In this document: piece by piece, positions 1-12,396 of the stretch
How the letters are laid out: each line of letters starts with the position of its first letter
Position numbering within the stretch: the stretch's first letter is position 1
DNA from: Tillus elongatus
Taxonomy: Eukaryota > Arthropoda > Insecta > Coleoptera > Cleridae
NCBI GenBank assembly: GCA_964006375.1
Contig: OZ023267.1
Span: forward strand, 82,175,906-82,239,905
Reading direction: 5' to 3'
Length of the DNA stretch: 64,000 nucleotides
The notes under the pieces: generated by a model
Database searches by the model: none
Told to the model about the DNA's origin: nothing
The model's input: the letters and a program-made list of their open reading frames with translations, nothing else
Made by a program: the position numbers and the translations under genes

Positions 1-190
1 ACCCTACCTTGCTTTCAGCGTCCAGACTCCCAACTAAATGCTCGTAAATACCCCGCAATCCCTGTTTAAGCCACTGTTCGGGCTCCTGAACAGTAGCATC
101 AAGGGCATTTAGTCGGAATTCGATACAGTGCTGTTGCATTTTATACTTCTGGTTGGTTTTGTTGAATTCCCTTACAACTGTGAAAGCCAT
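1..190 (-). CDS. Partial unidentified protein gene, 5' end
   Basis: A reading frame opens at an ATG at 190-188 on the minus strand and stays open for 63 codons to the window edge. It encodes a mostly polar peptide beginning MAFTVVREFNKTNQ, with a later segment WLKQGLRGIYEHLVGSL that looks like an amphipathic helix. Near the edge the bases read AAG|GTAGGG (positions 9 down to 2), which could be a splice donor, so this may be a complete first exon. The composition is less AT-rich than its surroundings and looks like real coding sequence. I do not recognise the family. A gene carried by a large DNA transposon or an integrated DNA virus is possible but cannot be shown from 63 residues. The region upstream (191-314) is the likely promoter side; no clear TATA box was chosen. 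Confidence 0.45.
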   Translation of the reverse strand, partial: MAFTVVREFNKTNQKYKMQQHCIEFRLNALDATVQEPEQWLKQGLRGIYEHLVGSLDAESKVG

Positions 191-311
191 TATTCTTCAG
201 ACACACGCACACAAAGCCAGAAAATAGTTTTTAAAAGTTTGTTACACACCAGCACAAGCACAAAAATGTTTACTAAGTTTACACAAGTTTTAAATATAAA
301 ATACTAAACCG

Positions 312-314
<3 letters not shown>

Positions 315-382
<68 letters not shown>

Positions 383-424
383 GCACAAAAATGTTTTAAA
401 AGTCCACACACACACACACACACA
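315..424. repeat. (AT)n at 315-381 and (CA)n at 404-424
   Basis: A perfect AT dinucleotide run of about 67 bp is followed after 22 bp by a CA run of about 21 bp, both upstream of the partial minus-strand gene. They look like ordinary microsatellites. Confidence 0.9.
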
Positions 425-1380
425 TACACACAAGTTTAAATATACACCTAATTCTACGAAAAATATTCACTAGTCTAAATATGTTTTAAACTTAAACACA
501 GAAACAATAAATACCTGTACACACACACAACAAGCTGATTGACGTAAGTGGTGAAAATAGGTTTCGCGAGTTCTTTTATAGAGCTAAAAGTGTGTGTGTG
601 GGCGGTACCAGTTGTGTAACTTTGATCCTTTCTAATATTTAGCGCCAATTTTCTATAAATATTCATGATAACACCTGCGTTACTAAAAAAGTGCCAAAGC
701 TGAGCATGTTGCCCTCGCTTTTCATAAACTTTAATCATCTCAAATATTTAGCGCCTATTTTTCTATTTATATTACTAGATAACACTTATATTCCTGTTTG
801 TTTTACAAGAGCGCGCGAAAACAAACAAAAAAAACCAGGAATAAAACCGTTGTATAATAATCGTTTTCTTATCTCAACAAACTTATTGTAATAGTAATTT
901 TAGCGGGGAGAAAGCATCGTTTGTCGTTATGAATCAGTGAGGCTGGACCGACTCAGGCTTATGCAATCGGTCGGTGAATTTGCTGCTGTTGCTTCCTCTA
1001 ACTTTAACATAGATACAGGGAGTGTTTAGACAGTTATGTACAAAATTTGTTTCGAATCCATGCTATAGCCTTCTGTTTTTCACTTATTGCGTGTCGTTTT
1101 CTTATTTCATCAACTATAGCATACATTCAGTACCAAGTTTAATATGTATATAAAAACATAGCGTGTACATGTTAGTTATAAGCAGCTGATATCGATATAT
1201 CAATCATTTGTCTGTTTGTTTCATGTGTGTGTGTCTGCAAATACGTTGTTTCTTATGGGAAACCGTGTCAAAAGCTATATATTAGGCTAAAATACATGGA
1301 ATCTTATGGGAAATAGGAACGATTTAAGGTGTGAGCTGGGGCCTTTTCTACAAACACAAATAATGTGATGATGTCATCCT
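425..1380. other. No recognisable gene
   Basis: AT-rich sequence with a short TG/CA-rich patch near 588-600. Short open frames exist on both strands (for example 475-738 minus) but show no domain, no favourable composition and no homologue elsewhere in the window. Confidence 0.5.
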
Positions 1381-1384
1381 TTCG

Positions 1385-2665
1385 GTTATGTCTGTATTCT
1401 AGACAAGCTCAAACACGTATAATGGAATGATTCAACAGATATAACACAAGATAACATTCCCCAAGGTCATCAACTGACACGTTGTTTAACCAATGTGTGT
1501 CTCTCTTACGTATGTTAAACAGATACACAGACAAGCTCAAACAGGATCAAGGTTAACAACTGTAAAACGTTGTTTATCCTTTGTAGGCATCTCTCTTACG
1601 TTTGTTAAACAGATGTACAAGCTAAAACAAGGTTATCTATGATACTTGTTGGCAATCAATTGTCTGTCTGTCTGTCTGTTTCCTCAACACAGGAGACACT
1701 TGAACCAAAGAACATGACTGTTTGCTACGTTTTACCAGTGTTACTCGCTCTAACCGTTGTTAAACAGTTGTCTGTCTATCTGTCCGTTACTACACAGATC
1801 TGTCACTCTAAGCAAAGACATCAAACTGTCATGACACGTTTGTTAAACAGGTGTACAAGCTCAAACAAGGTTATCTATGATACTCGTTGGCAATCAATTG
1901 TCTGCCTGTCTGTCTGTTATTACATACATCTGTCTGTCAGTCTAAGCAACTCTTACGTTTGTTAAACAGCTGTACAAGCTCAAACAAGGTTATCTATGAT
2001 ACTTGTTGGCAATCAATTGTCTGTCTGTCTGTTTGCTCTACACGGAGACACTTGAACCAAAGAACATGACTGTTTGCTACGTTTTACCAGTGTTACTCGC
2101 TCTAACCGTTGTTAAACAGTTGTCTGTCTGTGTGTCTGTTATTACACACGCATCTGTCAGTCTAAGCAAAGACATCAAGCGGTCATGACCTGTGTGTGTG
2201 TTATATCCTTTCAACAACGTGTACAAGCTCAAACAAGGTTCTATATGATACTCGTTGGCAATCAATTGTCTGTCTGTCTGTGTGTTATTACATACATCTG
2301 TCTGTCAGTCTAAGCAAAGACATCAAGCTGTCATGACATGTGTGTGTTATATCCTTTCAAACAACAGCATGTACAAGCTCAAACAAGGTTATCTATGATA
2401 CTTGTTGGCAATCAATTGTCTGTCTGTCTGTCTGTTTCCTCAACACAGGAGACACTTGAACCAAAGAACATGGTTATTTGCTACGTTTTACCAGGGTTAC
2501 TCACTCTAACTGCTGTTAAACAGTTGTCTGTCTGTCTGTCTGTTATTACACAGATCTGTCGGTCTAAGCAAAGACGTCGAGCTGTCATGGCATGTGTGTG
2601 TTATATCCTTTCAACAACGTGTACAAGCTCAAACAAAAGACCAAATTCATACACACCTGTTTAGT
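1385..2665. repeat. Composite tandem array with long and short units and embedded (CTGT)n
   Basis: The anchor GTACAAGCT(C)AAACAAGG recurs at 1615, 1853, 1972, 2221, 2371 and 2621, giving spacings of 238, 119, 249, 150 and 250 bp. Long (238-250 bp) and short (119-150 bp) units therefore alternate, forming a higher-order unit of about 357-400 bp. Both unit types carry a (CTGT)n run just after GGCAATCAATTG. The long units add a block with GGAGACACTTGAACCAAAG and a second CTGT run after GTTAAACAGT. More diverged copies of the anchor lie upstream near 1400 and 1521. The open frames here translate the CTGT run as repeated LSVC and are not genes. Confidence 0.85.
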
Positions 2666-3098
2666 AGGTGTTAAGCTGTGAAACAAGGATGACGTCTCTT
2701 GCTGTATGTAAGTATACTCTTATATTATTCACCAGTGTTTGCATTCAAACAACACATATCAAACAACCCTCGTATATCAAAGTTAGTTTGATGTTTTAAA
2801 TCGAGTTTGTTATTTGTATTTTTAATCACCCCCTATATATAATATAAATTAAGATTTACGTTAAAACACACACATTAAAACTCATATCAGTTTTATTCCT
2901 ACTCCGGAAACAGGTTAATTTGCATATACAAATACATGAATTGTATTAGAGAGAACGCCTACACACCCGCTTGATAAACACGTTTAAATTATCATATGTA
3001 AACAACAACTGGTTTTGTTTTATATATACATGCATCGAACAAACCTTATCTTGTGCGTCTGTGTGGAATAATTGGTGTAGTGATGATACATGTATGTT

Positions 3099-3100
<2 letters not shown>
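2666..3100. other. No recognisable gene
   Basis: AT-rich flank between the composite array and the next AT tract. A short ATG frame at about 2689 runs into a GTAAGT donor-like site near 2707, but nothing else supports an exon. Confidence 0.4.

Positions 3101-3193
<93 letters not shown>
3101..3193. repeat. (AT)n tract, 93 bp
   Basis: Perfect alternating AT run. The open frames through it encode only Ile-Tyr repeats. Confidence 0.95.
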
Positions 3194-3194
<1 letters not shown>

Positions 3195-3544
3195 GGTCAG
3201 TTCGAGGTCGGTGGGTTCAAATCTAATTTCAGGCGAATGCTTTTCTTTCAAACCAGATTTCAAATTGTCTATCTATCTATCTCTCATATATGTATGTATG
3301 GCTAAACTGAATGTGTGTGTGTGTGTTCAAAGCCTAACTCGCCTTATAAGGGAATGTTCTCCCACTCTACCATACTTCCAATAGAATGTTCCCTTCTAAG
3401 ACAAGTTAAACTGTGAACATGAAAGACGCTAATTTTCAATAAAATTCAAATTTCCCGCCAAAAACGAAATACCCTAGTAACAACAATACAAAACACCTAC
3501 CAACACAATAAACAACATATGAGTGAGCTTATATGACAGCTGTG

Positions 3545-3725
3545 TGTACGAACATAACCTTAACAAACAAACAGTCAGATAGCGGGGATCATCATGCTTA
3601 TATGTCATACAACACATGTATACGAACATAACCTTAACAAACAGTCAGATAGCAGGAATCAGCATGCTTAAATGTCATACAACACATACATAACCTTAAC
3701 AAACAATCAGGTAGCGGGTATTCGA
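3545..3725. repeat. Tandem repeat, unit about 65-73 bp, 3 copies
   Basis: The block ACATAACCTTAACAAACA(G)TCAG recurs with starts near 3550, 3623 and 3688. Each copy carries TAGCGGG or a variant, and the first two carry ATCATGCTTA-type and GTCATACAACACAT sequence. It abuts the next, unrelated array. Confidence 0.75.
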
Positions 3726-4115
3726 CAAACACATGGAGACCTAACCTGGGTTGTAGCCATCTTGGAACATTTGACGTCATCAGACAGGTCAGATGTGCCA
3801 GCCCTCAGACAGATGACAACAAACACACATGGAGACCTAACCTGAGTGTGGCCATCTTGGAACATTTGACGTCATCAGACAGGTCAGATGTGACAGCCCT
3901 CAGACAGATGACAACAAACACACATGGAGACCTAACCTGATTGTGGCCATCTTGGAACATTTGACGTCATCAGACAGGTCAGATGTGACATAGGACAGTT
4001 GATAACAAACACATAGAGACTTAACCCGGGCTGTGGCTATCTATGGAACATCATGACAGGTCACAACTGTCAGGATCGGACATCTTGGAGCATTTGACGT
4101 CATCAGACAGGTCAA
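3726..4115. repeat. Tandem repeat, unit about 95 bp, containing CRE-like sites
   Basis: Copies of CATGGAGACCTAACCTG start at 3732, 3828 and 3923, with a decayed fourth at 4012, so the period is 96, 95 and 89 bp. Each good copy contains CATCTTGGAACATTTGACGTCATCAGACAGGTC in pieces, so the perfect palindrome TGACGTCA appears at 3772, 3867, 3962 and again at 4095. The array grades into the palindrome cluster to its right. Confidence 0.85.
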
Positions 4116-4296
4116 ATGTGATATGTGACAGATGACACATGACATTTGACGTTGACAGCTGAGACAGGTCAGCTGACATTGTCAGCTGTCAACGGTGACA
4201 GCTGACATTGACAGCTGTCAACTGTCACAGGTCAGCTGTCAACTGTCAACGTCATACGCATGCGCGTGACGTCATCGCGCATGCGCAGACAAAAGT
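4090..4296. promoter_or_regulatory. Palindrome cluster: CRE, TGACAGCTGTCA-type and NRF1-like sites
   Basis: About 200 bp are filled with TGACA/TGTCA half sites, many arranged as TGACAGCTGTCA-like inverted pairs, an arrangement known for TALE homeodomain (Meis/TGIF) dimers and containing the E-box CAGCTG. At 4259-4285 a near-perfect palindrome reads GCATGCGCG, TGACGTCA, TCGCGCATGC; its core is a cAMP-response element and its arms resemble NRF1 sites (GCGCATGCGC). This is one of the few CpG-dense spots in the window. It may be a promoter or enhancer, or simply the decayed edge of the tandem array. No transcript start or downstream gene is visible nearby. Confidence 0.4.
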
Positions 4297-4344
4297 GGAG
4301 GGGGTGGTCCCAGGTACCCCACTATCTACTTCTTTGTAAGAAAA

Positions 4345-4560
4345 AAATCAACACGCAGTAAATGCGTTTTGGTAGCAAATTTTAATTAAATGCTTCAAAT
4401 TTCAATAACTCAATTTGCTATTAACCTAAGATTTGCTGGTTAGAAAACCAGCGTTTAAGGTACATGGTCGGAAAATTTTTGTACATTTTCAAACAATAAG
4501 TTATTTTGATTAAATATGGCACATTGTTTCTACTGTATATTTTGCTCATAACCTTATTTC
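4345..4560 (+). mobile_element. Hairpin-end repeat family, left copy
   Basis: Begins with CACGCAGTAAATGCGTTTTG and then GTAGCAAATTTTAATTAAATG, followed by about 170 bp closely matching 25676-25850 (shared blocks include CTCAATTTGCTATTAACCTAA and AATAAGTTATTTTGAT). The short arms ACGCA and TGCGT form a 5-bp hairpin. The inverted counterpart at 9715-9757 suggests these could be the two ends of one element later split by the hAT insertion, but they could also be separate copies. Confidence 0.55.
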
Positions 4561-5338
4561 GTTTCTGTGCTTCTGTGTGCTCTGGAGAATGCATTAACAA
4601 GTCGTTATTGTAGTGTAAAATTAAAATTTACTAAATGTAGTTTTGATAAAGCAGAATGAAAGAAAGTGAATTTATTGACTGAGGAGGAATATTGTGCTAT
4701 ATACTGGGAGAGTGTTTGAAAATGATCATGTTATATTCTATAAATTAATTAATTATCAACATAATTATGTAAAATAATTCAACTACTTTATTTAAAACGT
4801 TAAAATGGTGTATCTGCTTGTCATAATAAGGTTACTTAAAGCACGAGGGATATACTGTTTGCTTTGTTTTATTAGTTAATTTTTATTTTAAAAAATTCGC
4901 TAATAGAGAGACTTTGCAAACATTTTTGGAAATGAGTGCGAACTAGGACCCCGAGAACCCATATCCGGGGTTAGTTTCAATTTTTAGATGTTTATATATA
5001 TATATATATATATATCAGCGTTGGGAATTTACGGGAAAATTAGCTTTGTTGACATTTGACGCGTCAACAACGTAAACAACGTCAGCAATGTAAAGAACGT
5101 AAACAACCCAATATTTATATAAGAGGATGAGTTTCTGCCAGAATCATGTGGCATCTCGTCCGTCATGTGTCATCCATCTGTCACTCTCAGCGTTTTCGTT
5201 CTGTGGTTTTATTATCCTTCAATGTGCGTTTTTAGCATTTAATAATGAGCTGGCGATTTGTTCATTCTAAAACGCCAAAAATATAGAATATTTTAACCTT
5301 TATCTTTGTTTTTAAGTTAATAGCAGTAACTGGCAATA

Positions 5339-7186
5339 ATGTCTAAAGGTGGACGGCCTCTTGGTAATATTTTCAACAATTTGAAATTCCAACTTGTGAA
5401 AGATAATAGAAGCTACTCAGCCCATTGCAAAATATGCTATAAAATATTGAAAAACACATCACAAAATAGATTACGTGCACATAGGTATATAAGCTATTCA
5501 TTCCCTAAGGTATATGATTTTTTATATCTTATATAATGTTTTAGGAACATTTGCCACGACCGTGATAGTGATGGGATGGTCTCTAATCAGATTGAGTACG
5601 TCGAACTGGACGAAACTTTGGAAGATGCAAGTTTGCCAGCAATCGATGACAATTCTTCTTTCGATGGCGAAGTTACACCTATTGTTATGAATTCAGATAT
5701 GGACGAAGCTTTTTCACTTTCCAATACTAGCACCAGCACACCCAAACGGAGAAAATGTGACAATAATGTGTTAACAAAGTTTATTGACAAGCTGAAAGAT
5801 GGTGATTTACAAACTTTAAATGAGAAATTAACCAAATTTATTGTTGCTTGCAATGTACCGTTTCATGTAGTGGAATCAGTGTTTTTCAAGGACTTTATAA
5901 AAGCATTGAGACCTGCATATCACCCAAAAATACCATGTCGAAAAACATTATCTACATCTCTTTTAGATAATATATATGAAAAATGTTTACATAAGACGAA
6001 AGATATAATGAGCAGTAATTCAGTTTTACTGATAGATGGATGGAAAAACTCCTCCAACAATTCAAAGTTAGTTGTAACTATGCTGCATAATGCAGACGGC
6101 ACTCAAGCTTTCCTTGAAGCTTTCGACTTGACAGGTGAATCCGAGACTTCAGAAAAATTGTGTGAAATTGTTAATGAAGCAATCACGATTGCAAAAACTA
6201 ATTACAACACGAATATATATGCAATGGTCAGTGACAATGCAAGCAACATGGTGAGACTAGGAACTTTACTCCAACATAAGATTTGGCATAGTACTTGTAG
6301 TTCGCATACGGCAAATTTACTAGCAAAAGACATTCTAGATAAAGAACTTACTGAGAATATCAGTATTGTTCTAAAAGAGTTCAAACAAGCAGATTTTGAA
6401 AAAATGTTGGTGGATAAGGGAGGCTCCAGAATAAGGCTGCCATGTGAAACAAGATGGTGCAGCTATCGAGATTCCTATAGATGTTTCTTGAATAATCTTA
6501 CGTATATGAAACTCATTGCCGTGGAAACTAAGAAAAAATTGAAATCAAATGTATCTCGTTTGCTTTTCAATGAAGAATTCGTTTCTCAGGTAGAAGAATG
6601 TTTACTATACTTCGATCCTGTATGTAAACTAATTAATGCATGTCAAAGTTCCAACACATCGATGGCAGATGCAGTGAGCATGTGGCTACAATTGGATATT
6701 CCAAGATTCAAAGATGCCCTAGAAAAACGTAGAGGTATGGCCATGCATGTGATGGCACTCACAGCTTATTATCTACATCCAGGATATGATAATGCTATAC
6801 TTGACAAGGATAACAGAAAGAGCATCCACCATTTCCTTTTGAAACATCTAGACGCCCAAGGACTTGAAGAATTTGATAGCTTCGTTATAAAGTCTGCTAT
6901 TTTCTCAGAGTTATTCAGGAAAAATATCTCAAAACCACTTGTTTTCTGGCGGTTAGCAAGCCATGACTGCCCAAATCTATCTGAACTAGCTTTAAAACTT
7001 TTAAACATACCTGCTTCTTCTGCACAATTGGAAAGGCTGTTTTCAACATGGGGCTTCGTTCATAACTGCAATAGAAATCGTCTTTCCTTTGAGAGGTCAA
7101 AAAAATTATCCTATCTGTATTATTCTTATCGGCTGAATCAACTTGAAGATGGGACTGATTCCGATGAAGATTGTGAAAATCAATAA
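5339..7186 (+). CDS. hAT transposase (BED finger + DUF659-type), one intron
   Basis: Two exons: 5339-5484 and 5545-7186, with a 60-bp intron at 5485-5544 (ATAG|GTATAT ... TTTTAG|GAAC). Joining them keeps frame and gives about 595 residues, a normal hAT length. The first exon supplies most of a BED zinc finger (HCKIC ... LRAHR) and the splice adds the final zinc ligand, giving CxxC...HxxxC. The second exon contains LLIDGW and VSDNAS, giving the first and second catalytic aspartates (about D154 and D220 of that exon's frame), the CSSHTANLL motif, ETRW, and the C-terminal dimerisation segment with AQLERLFST, whose glutamate (about 486) fits the third catalytic residue. The tail is acidic. No internal stop interrupts either exon. 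AATAAA follows the stop almost at once, with another near 7493. The start is the first ATG in the finger frame. The gene encodes the enzyme that cuts and pastes this element. Confidence 0.85.
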
Positions 7187-7768
7187 AATTTCTGTGCCAC
7201 ATCCAACAAGAAATATTTTCTTTTTTTTGTGTACATATCAGTTTGGTTTGCAGCACAAATTTAATAGTGAGTGGAACGATGAGCCAGCCTGACACATACT
7301 AAATCACATTCATCACACAAATTCATTCTATTCTAATTAAACCACAGACAGATATTTTCTTATTTGTAATGATACTAATAGAATTTAAGTGTTATTTTTA
7401 GACGTGGATTCTTGTTTTGAACTGTTTATTGAATTATGATTATGTTTTTGTCTTATATTTTCAATATTGTAATTTTTTTGTAAGTTTTTGTGAATAAACT
7501 TTATACTAAAGATTCCATAGAATTTTGATACAGTTTAAGAATTTTTCTTATAACATCAACAGTGAAAACAAATACTCATTTCAAGGCAATACATAAGTCT
7601 TTGAAACAACTGAAAAATCAATTTATAACATTCAATATGTAAGTATATTGAATGTTGTAAATTGCAAGCAGGAGCTTGAAAATGAATAAATCATTTTCAG
7701 TAGTATGTGACTAGATACGGTAGTGATACTCACTTATCTTAGGAAGTTAAATTAAGTAATACATTATC

Positions 7769-7989
7769 TATGTTAGGGAGTTAAATAGACTGATACATTA
7801 AAATCAATTCTCAATTAAGAAAAAGTCTGGGAAGGAGATTTGTGCTTTTTGAATTTTTTCCTCAATTTGCACCACCATTGGGGAAAAATCCACATGCAAA
7901 AAGTCAAAAAGAACAAAACTTCTCTGCCATTTTCACACTTCACTGGGAATTGATTTTAATATATCAGTCAATTTAACTCCCTAACATAG
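7769..7989. mobile_element. Fold-back MITE nested in the hAT element
   Basis: The left arm begins CTATGTTAGGGAGTTAAATA at 7769 and continues to about 7810. The right arm at 7947-7989 is its near reverse complement, ending TTTAACTCCCTAACATAG. About 42 bp pair with a few mismatches around a 136-bp centre. No coding capacity. Target duplication not resolved. Confidence 0.65.
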
Positions 7990-8284
7990 ATTTGTATCAT
8001 CAACGTATTTACTCTGGAGGGGGAGTTAGCCTTTTTCGGCCTTACTCTCCGCAACACTAAATATTGTAGCTTTTATGGGCACTAGTAAACAACACAAACC
8101 TTAATTGTTAATGAAATGACATTAATTTTAGTCTTCACTACATCCGTTTTTTTGAATTATTGGTGGTAGATCTATTCGAAGAACAGAGCATATGCATCAT
8201 TTTACTGAACAGCTCACCAGGTGTAGAATGTCTCGCTATGCCTGTTCCTTTATCATGAGGGCCTCTAAACTGTAGAATTCCGTA

Positions 8285-8420
8285 CAGACATATGTTTTGT
8301 CTTCTCTACCAAACTTTCAAGTCCCAAATTGACAAGCTACCTCTTTCCTCACTATCGACATACATGGTACGTTAGTAACTAGGCTTGTAAGCCTTCGTGG
8401 TCTCGCTTCAATAAAATCCT
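8285..8420 (+). pseudogene. CR1-type LINE 3' tail fragment
   Basis: The end of a LINE open reading frame plus its 3' UTR: AGGCTTGTAAGCCTTCGTGG followed by CAATAAAATCC. It aligns by eye to 58870-58990 in the same orientation (shared ACCTCTTTCCTC/GCCTCTTTCCTC, CATGGTA and the TTGTAAGCC-CGTGGT block). It lies inside the hAT element, so it was picked up or inserted after hAT formation. Confidence 0.5.
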
Positions 8421-9006
8421 GATTTGACTTATGTTTGTACATTTATCAATTTTCATACTGGGTGTAGAGACCAGCCTTCTTGCAAGCATTTCGAGCTTTG
8501 TTACTATGAATCATATCCTACCTATAAAATTAGATAATCAAATTTTTTATGACCTATTAGATACAAATTCAGCTCAGAATAAAGTGTTATTTAATTTTTG
8601 AACAACTAGGTACGGATTAATTCGCATGTAGATAGTTATTGTACACGGGCAAGTTAAGCAGGCAATCAATGAACGAATAAAAGTATTCCAACAGTAATGA
8701 CTAGTAAAAATAGACAAGATTTAGGTTAGCTTAGATTTTTTATGTTTGTCATCCGATCCAGAAAATACGTAGGTACATATTACTATTTACAATGCTTCAG
8801 CAGTTGAGTTTATTATTTATTATATATTGAATTTTTCATTCAATTTACATTTTGTCAAGGTGTCCATAGTCCATATTTGTTGTTGTTGACACTATTCTGA
8901 GTTTTCTGTTGACATTCTTAATGTCAACAACTGATTGTGTCAACAACGTCAAATTTTACGCGTAAACAACACGTAAACAATGAGACAGTTGTTGACGGTC
9001 CCAACG

Positions 9007-9762
<756 letters not shown>

Positions 9763-10694
9763 TTTTTTCGTCTGGCAGCATTTGCTTTCGATGTCATATA
9801 TTTATTTTTCTAGACAATAATAGTAATAATAATGTTAAAAAATAATAGACATGACATAACTGTTTAATTTATGTAACGTTACAGACCGTTACATTATAAA
9901 TAAGTAACGTTCCAGAATAACGTTGTTTTGGACAAAAAATTTTATTTCTAAATGTAAACTGAGACATGTGAATATAGGTGTATAAGCTTATCTTTCTAAT
10001 ACGTAAATATTTTATATTATTATTTTATTTATATGTAATAAAATGTTCTGTTGTTATTATGCCTCTTCAATATAACTTAATATTGCTATGTAATAATGAC
10101 GTACGTACATAATGAGTAAATTTCTTTCTCGTTTCGTTCCTGTAACCAATAACAGCACGATAGCGATACTATACTACTTACTACACAACGAGAGCAACAA
10201 GGAACGTGTTATTTTGTGAAATGCAAACTAGTTATAACGTGGCCGTAAAATAACGATAGGTTAATAACGACACATCTCTAGGGTATTATATATAATAATT
10301 TGGCAATTCTTTAATTTCTTTCTGTTTTCGTTCCTGTCACCAAGAGCAGCACGATAACAATACTATATACTATACTTATATGATACTTATACTACTTACC
10401 TACTACGCAACGTGAGCAACAAGGAACCTGTTATTTTCTGAAATAAGAACGAATTATGACGTTGCGGCAAAATAACGTGATAACATAACGTTATGTTAAT
10501 AACGACACATCTCTAAAAAATAATATGATATGTTTACTTTTTATATTTAAATGTACGCAAAAATATTAGATTGGTGGTATTTTACAAGCAATATACGTAG
10601 TGTTCAAGTATCCGTTTTAATCTGAAATACTCCTACAGCTCAGTTATAATAGACGAAGTCATTCGAGATTGGTAATTTCTTATTGACCCGACAT
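9763..10694 (+). repeat. BEL 5' LTR remnant, split by a hAT MITE
   Basis: LTR sequence occupies 9763-9845 and 10516 to about 10694. Its left ~45 bp are absent compared with 21102-21150. The right boundary is set by the primer-binding-like sequence that follows. Confidence 0.6.
9846..10515. mobile_element. hAT-type MITE in the BEL 5' LTR
   Basis: The ends read TAGACATGACATAAC and ...GTCGTTA inverted, i.e. the right end is ACGACACATCTCTA, a short hAT-like inverted repeat (7 of 8 terminal bases match). The flanks carry an exact 8-bp duplication AAAAATAA at 9838-9845 and 10516-10523. Internally the right part is duplicated: both halves contain TTTCGTTCCTGT, GAGCAACAAGGAAC, TGTTATTTT and AACGACACATCTCTA (ending at 10280 and 10515). 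Non-coding. Confidence 0.75.
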
Positions 10695-10848
10695 TTAGTG
10701 ACGACCGTGACAGGACTGAGTTGCACGTGTTTTTAAAACGGAGTACATGTGTGTTTTGTACCACGTTCTTTTATTTGCTCAATTTGTGAAACGTTTTGGT
10801 GATTTCGAACCGAGTTTGTTTATTGGTTGCCTTCTGCATAAAGTCAAG

Positions 10849-12396
10849 ATGGAGAATGCGACGCTTAAGAGTAATAGGAAGCGTAGAACCGTGTTTCGTT
10901 CATCCTTTACAAGAACAGCTAATGAGCTAGATAAGCTTTTTGAAGAGGACAACACCAGTGCTTTAATTGAAGTAAAGTATAAAATTTTACAATCAAAATT
11001 TGACTAATTAAAAGTAGTGGATAGTGCAGTGTATGAGCTGATGCTAGCAAAGTATAGTAAACTATTTGAAGATACAGCGTCAGTGGCGTCGAGACTTACT
11101 GAACCAACAGGACTTCAGCCATATGCTACCTCACAACGTACCGATGAAGAAATAGGTTTTCGCAGGTGTAAGCTACCTGCCTCACAGTTCAAACAATATG
11201 ATGGGAACATTAAGGGCTGAATAGGCTTTTGGGCCCAGTTCAAAAAAAAATCCACAAGGACGTTACCATTGACAAACATGATAAGATAGAATATTTAATT
11301 CAGACAACCTCCCAAGGTAGTAGACCCAGGCAATTGGTGGAAAGCTATCCTGCTATGCACGAAAATTATGATAAATTTATTGATAGAATGCAATCGCGAT
11401 TTGGCATAGAGGATCTTCAAATCGAAGTATACATTAGAGAACTATTAAGATTGATTCTGACTAATGCTTCTGCTAAGATTAAGGTAGATGTTTCCACTTT
11501 ATATGATAGCATTGAAACTCAGCTACGATCACTGCAGACTCTTGGTATAACGTCGGACCGATGTGAAGTGATATTGTATCCATTGATTGAGTCGTGCCTA
11601 CCACAGGAGTTGATCCGAGTTTGGCAAAGGTCATCATGTTACAACAGCAGTGAGGATAGTTCATTAACATCACCACTGTAAGTTCGTCTGCGCATTTTAA
11701 TCCTTTTTCTTGGTCAAGAGGTAGAGAATGGGCAACGAATTAACCTAGCAGCAGAAGGTTTTGGATTGACGAAGGAAGCCGGTAAGTTCTCTAGTACTAA
11801 GAGATTCTCTAGAGCTGTAACTGATGCTCGCACTGCAACTGACCTAGTCAATACTGAAGCAAACAGTTGTATTTTTTGTGAGTTAACTCACAGCAGTGAA
11901 GTCTGTTTTAAAGCCCAGAAAATGGCATATGCTCAAAAGAAGAACACTCTCATCGCTAAAGATGCATGTTTCAGGTGTGTAAAGGTGGGTCATCAAACTA
12001 AAAGATGTAAAGCACGATTAAAATGTATTTTGTGCAGCAGCGCACATGTGATATTGATGAGTCCAGAACTTCCAGCTAATAAAGAAGCATGTCCAAAAGA
12101 CAAAAAGGTTGTTCAGCCTACGGAAACATCAGAACATCAGGTTTTGTCTAATCATACATGTATGCATGTCTTCTTACAGACACTACGAGTGACATTAAGA
12201 GGTTTAAGGGGCTCTAGGTCAGTACGAGCTTTGATCGATACAGGCTCCCAGAAAACTTATATTTAAAAATCTCTTGTGTCACAATTGGGTTATGACCCCA
12301 AGCGTTCAGAGAAGATTATGCACTATTTGTTTGGTGGATCCAGGTCAGTTTATACACACAAACTCTTTGATGTCACAATGGACAATGGTAAGCATA
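10849..12396 (+). pseudogene. BEL gag-protease region, broken
   Basis: Starts at ATG 10849 (MENATLKSNRKRR). The frame meets a TAA at 11005, a TGA at 11218 and then a one-base slip in a run of nine A at about 11241-11249, after which DUF1759-like capsid sequence continues to about 11681. The same polyprotein resumes at 11766 with paired zinc-binding clusters (CIFC...; CFRCVKVGHQTKRC) and the aspartic protease signature LIDTGSQ near 12230. A TAA at 12264 follows. In BEL elements this region builds the particle core and cleaves the polyprotein. Several independent stops and shifts show it is dead. The homologous sequence stops at 12396 where the next element is inserted. Confidence 0.8.

Noticed and set aside
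691..891. 66-codon plus-strand frame and its 87-codon minus-strand neighbour at 475-738
   Set aside because: No motifs, poor composition, overlapping each other on opposite strands.
1639..2664. Open frames with repeated LSVCLSV
   Set aside because: They translate the CTGT runs of a tandem array and appear in several phases.
2946..3384. Open frames encoding long Ile-Tyr repeats (also at 8924-9173, 29429 and 42869)
   Set aside because: They only translate (AT)n microsatellites.
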